Notes under the pieces: model-generated
Databases searched by the model: none
What the model was told of the DNA's origin: nothing
The model's input: the letters and a program-made list of their open reading frames with translations, nothing else
Shown: in pieces, positions 6,476-8,103 of the stretch
Layout: each line of letters opens with the position of its first letter
Numbering within the stretch: position 1 is the first letter of the stretch
Made by a program: the position numbers and the translations under genes
NCBI GenBank assembly: GCA_913043805.1
Contig: CAJWMX010000114.1
Coordinates: forward strand, 1-8,103
Source of the DNA: an uncultured Acidobacteriota bacterium
GTDB lineage: Bacteria > Acidobacteriota > Vicinamibacteria > Vicinamibacterales > UBA8438
Length of the DNA: 8,103 bases
Direction: 5' to 3'

Positions 6476-8103
6476 GCGTCCCGGGTCACCTTCTTCAGGT
6501 ATGTCACCGCCGGTCGGGTGTTGAACTCGGCCAGGGCGTGATACGCGCGATTGTCATTGCCGAGCTCGGTTACCCGGCTGGACGGGTCGTTCATGTCGCC
6601 GAACACGATCGCCTCGGCTGGGCAACTCTGCGCACAGGCGGGCGAGATGTCGCCGTCCCGGACCGGCCGTTCTTCGTCCTTGGCGGCTTCCTTCCCGTCG
6701 GCGATCCGCTGCACGCAGAACGTGCACTTCTCCATGACGCCGTCGCTGCGGCCGGTCACGTCGGGGTTGAGCTGGAGATTGAGCGGCGACTCGAACTCCG
6801 GCATGAGCCAGTTGAACCGGCGCACCTTATAGGGGCAGTTGTTCGAGCAGTACCGGGTGCCGACGCAGCGGTTGTAGACCTGCGCGTTCAGGCCTTCGTC
6901 GGTGTGATAAGTGGCAAACACCGGGCAGACCGTTTCGCACGGCGCGTGGTCGCACTGCTGACAGAGCATCGGGAGGAAGCGGTTGTCCGGTCCCGACGAT
7001 CCTTCCAACGGCGGTTCCTCGAAGCGTTCGATCCGAAGCCACGACATCGTCCGGCCGCGGCGCATCTGGTCGGCGCCCATCACCGGGATGTTGTTCTCGG
7101 AGTAGCAGGCGGCGACGCAGGCGTTGCAGCCGTTGCAGGCATCGAGGTCGATCGCCATGCCCCAGTGATGCACGGGATGCTCGTGCTCGGGGTACAGGCT
7201 GAAATGGTGCTCTTCGGGGTGTACCTCGCCGGCGTCGAGCGCCGTCTGCGAGGCCGATTGCGCCAGCTCGCGGTGTTCCTGGTCGAACGTGCGTTGCAGC
7301 CGCGGGATCGGCCGGACGACGTCTCGCGTCACGACGTCGACGCCCGTGGCGGTCCAGCGCGGTCCGCCGCCGGGCGCCGGAGCGGCGGCGAGAATCGCCA
7401 TCGGACTGACGCCACGGTCGGTCGCGTAGCGGCCGAAGTTGGTGTGGCCCTGGCCGATGGCCATGGCGACGACGCCGTCGGCGAGATGCGGGTTCAGGAT
7501 GACACTCGCATCGACCTGCCCGTGGTCGGACTCGACCGACACCAGCTGGCCCTCGTTGGCGCCGAGGCCCTCGGCCGTGGCCGGGGTCATCTCGAGCCCG
7601 GTGCCCCAGGTGGTCTTGAGCAGCGGTTCAGGGATCTCCTGTAGCCACGGCCGGTTGGCGCCACGTCCGTCAAAGAAGTGGAGCGACGGGTATGCCACCA
7701 GGCGCAAGGCGCGAGAGGTGGACTCGGGAGTCAGCCCGGCGAGCGGCGTCTCGAAGAGGGTCGGATCGAGCGCGACGGGGTTCGACGCAACCGGCGTCGT
7801 GACGCCGCCGCGACGGAGCGCCTCTTCCCAGTAGTCCTCGAAGTCGGGTCTCTCCGCCTCGGCGTCTTCGGCGTCGGGGTCGGACTCCGGCACCGGCTGA
7901 CGGGCTTCCCACGCGTCACGCAGATACCGGTAGAAGTCGCCGCGCGCCGGCAACGCCGGCGCGTCTTCAGCTTCGGTCTCGAGCGGGCCGAGTGCCCGGC
8001 CCACGTCGAGCAGCAGATCGCCGAGCGGGCGGGTGTCGAACACCGGCTGCATCACCGGCTGCATCAATCCCCAGACGCCCTGCCGCGGGTTGCTATCGCC
8101 CCA
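6472..8103 (-). CDS. actB: Alternative complex III subunit ActB, molybdopterin-oxidoreductase/ferredoxin fusion (5' end off the window)
   Basis: Large periplasmic subunit of ACIII. The frame is open to the right edge; the 543 residues seen are the C-terminal half or so of a protein usually near 1000. Fragment residues 1-38 (beginning WGDSNPRQGVWGL) end the MopB-like domain. An acidic linker (about 70-95) precedes a molybdopterin-binding-like barrel (about 130-265). The ferredoxin domain then carries four cysteine motifs: CNGCNACVAAC (323-333), CQQCDHAPCETVC (381-393), CVGTRYCSNNC (413-423), and CTFC at 460-463 with CAQSC at 490-494. That is 15 cysteines; in motif three a Thr stands where a fourth Cys would be, as expected for three [4Fe-4S] and one [3Fe-4S]. 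TTG/ATG codons near 8067 are internal, since coding similarity continues upstream of them. ActA is expected beyond the edge. Confidence 0.95.
   Translation of the reverse strand, partial: WGDSNPRQGVWGLMQPVMQPVFDTRPLGDLLLDVGRALGPLETEAEDAPALPARGDFYRYLRDAWEARQPVPESDPDAEDAEAERPDFEDYWEEALRRGGVTTPVASNPVALDPTLFETPLAGLTPESTSRALRLVAYPSLHFFDGRGANRPWLQEIPEPLLKTTWGTGLEMTPATAEGLGANEGQLVSVESDHGQVDASVILNPHLADGVVAMAIGQGHTNFGRYATDRGVSPMAILAAAPAPGGGPRWTATGVDVVTRDVVRPIPRLQRTFDQEHRELAQSASQTALDAGEVHPEEHHFSLYPEHEHPVHHWGMAIDLDACNGCNACVAACYSENNIPVMGADQMRRGRTMSWLRIERFEEPPLEGSSGPDNRFLPMLCQQCDHAPCETVCPVFATYHTDEGLNAQVYNRCVGTRYCSNNCPYKVRRFNWLMPEFESPLNLQLNPDVTGRSDGVMEKCTFCVQRIADGKEAAKDEERPVRDGDISPACAQSCPAEAIVFGDMNDPSSRVTELGNDNRAYHALAEFNTRPAVTYLKKVTRDA
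7943..7963 (-). other. Perfect 9-bp stem, 3-nt loop hairpin inside actB
   Basis: In the actB message CGCGCCGGC and GCCGGCGCG are exact inverted repeats around the loop GTT. The stem is all G/C and would be stable in RNA. It sits in the Ala-Pro-rich linker (DAPALPARG) of ActB. No U-run follows it, so it is not an intrinsic terminator. It may be just the outcome of GC-rich Ala/Pro codons. Confidence 0.45.

Noticed and set aside
5648..6541. A 297-codon open frame on the plus strand opposite actC
   Set aside because: Charged, Arg/Asp/Glu-rich sequence typical of the antisense of a membrane protein gene; no motif and no independent ribosome site of note.
6538..7644. A 368-codon open frame on the plus strand opposite actB
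   Set aside because: It lies fully antisense to a confidently identified gene, has the composition of a GC-rich shadow frame, and shows no recognisable domain.
8041..8066. A 12-bp tandem repeat (two copies of CACCGGCTGCAT) near the right edge
   Set aside because: It encodes the MQPVMQPV stretch, a conserved protein motif of the ActB family, so the DNA repeat is explained by coding constraint.

Overview
The window is a GC-rich bacterial stretch in which every gene I can support lies on the minus strand. Genes are packed with 4-base overlaps or gaps of at most 54 bases, so it reads right to left as one transcription unit, or two at most. Both ends cut through a gene. The organism is a Gram-negative-type bacterium with a cytochrome c-based respiratory chain. 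GC content, gene style and the purine-rich spacer would fit an uncultured soil lineage such as Acidobacteriota, but that assignment is only a guess.

Right part (8103 to 2878): five consecutive genes of alternative complex III (ACIII), in the canonical order actB (5' end off the window), actC, actD, actE, actF. ACIII is the bc1-independent quinol:cytochrome c oxidoreductase. ActB here shows the end of the molybdopterin-oxidoreductase-like domain fused to the ferredoxin-like domain with four Fe-S motifs. ActC and ActF are ten-helix NrfD-like membrane subunits that handle quinol. ActD is a small two-helix subunit and ActE a monohaem cytochrome c. The pentahaem ActA normally lies just upstream of actB, so it would be beyond position 8103. 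actB/actC and actE/actF share ATGA stop/start overlaps, and actD and actE follow their neighbours by 2 to 9 bases.

Middle (2867 to 2172): a class I SAM-dependent methyltransferase, resembling the catalytic half of CmoB-type (DUF1698) proteins, starts 10 bases after actF. Its substrate cannot be told from sequence.

Left part (2117 to 1): after a 54-base spacer with a short direct repeat and a palindrome comes a catabolic group. It holds a 3-hydroxyisobutyrate dehydrogenase-family reductase (NADP-type Asn-Arg-Thr signature), then the A and B subunits of a 3-oxoacid CoA-transferase (scoA, scoB; scoB runs off the left end). These suggest use of branched-chain amino acid or ketone-body type carbon, feeding reducing power to the quinone pool that ACIII oxidises; that link is inference.

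I see no RNA genes, mobile elements, CRISPR arrays or intrinsic terminators. There is no gene-free stretch over 300 bases. I found no clearly new system; the best leads are the lipobox-less ActE, the methyltransferase joined to the ACIII operon, the repeat-bearing spacer and a strong hairpin inside actB.
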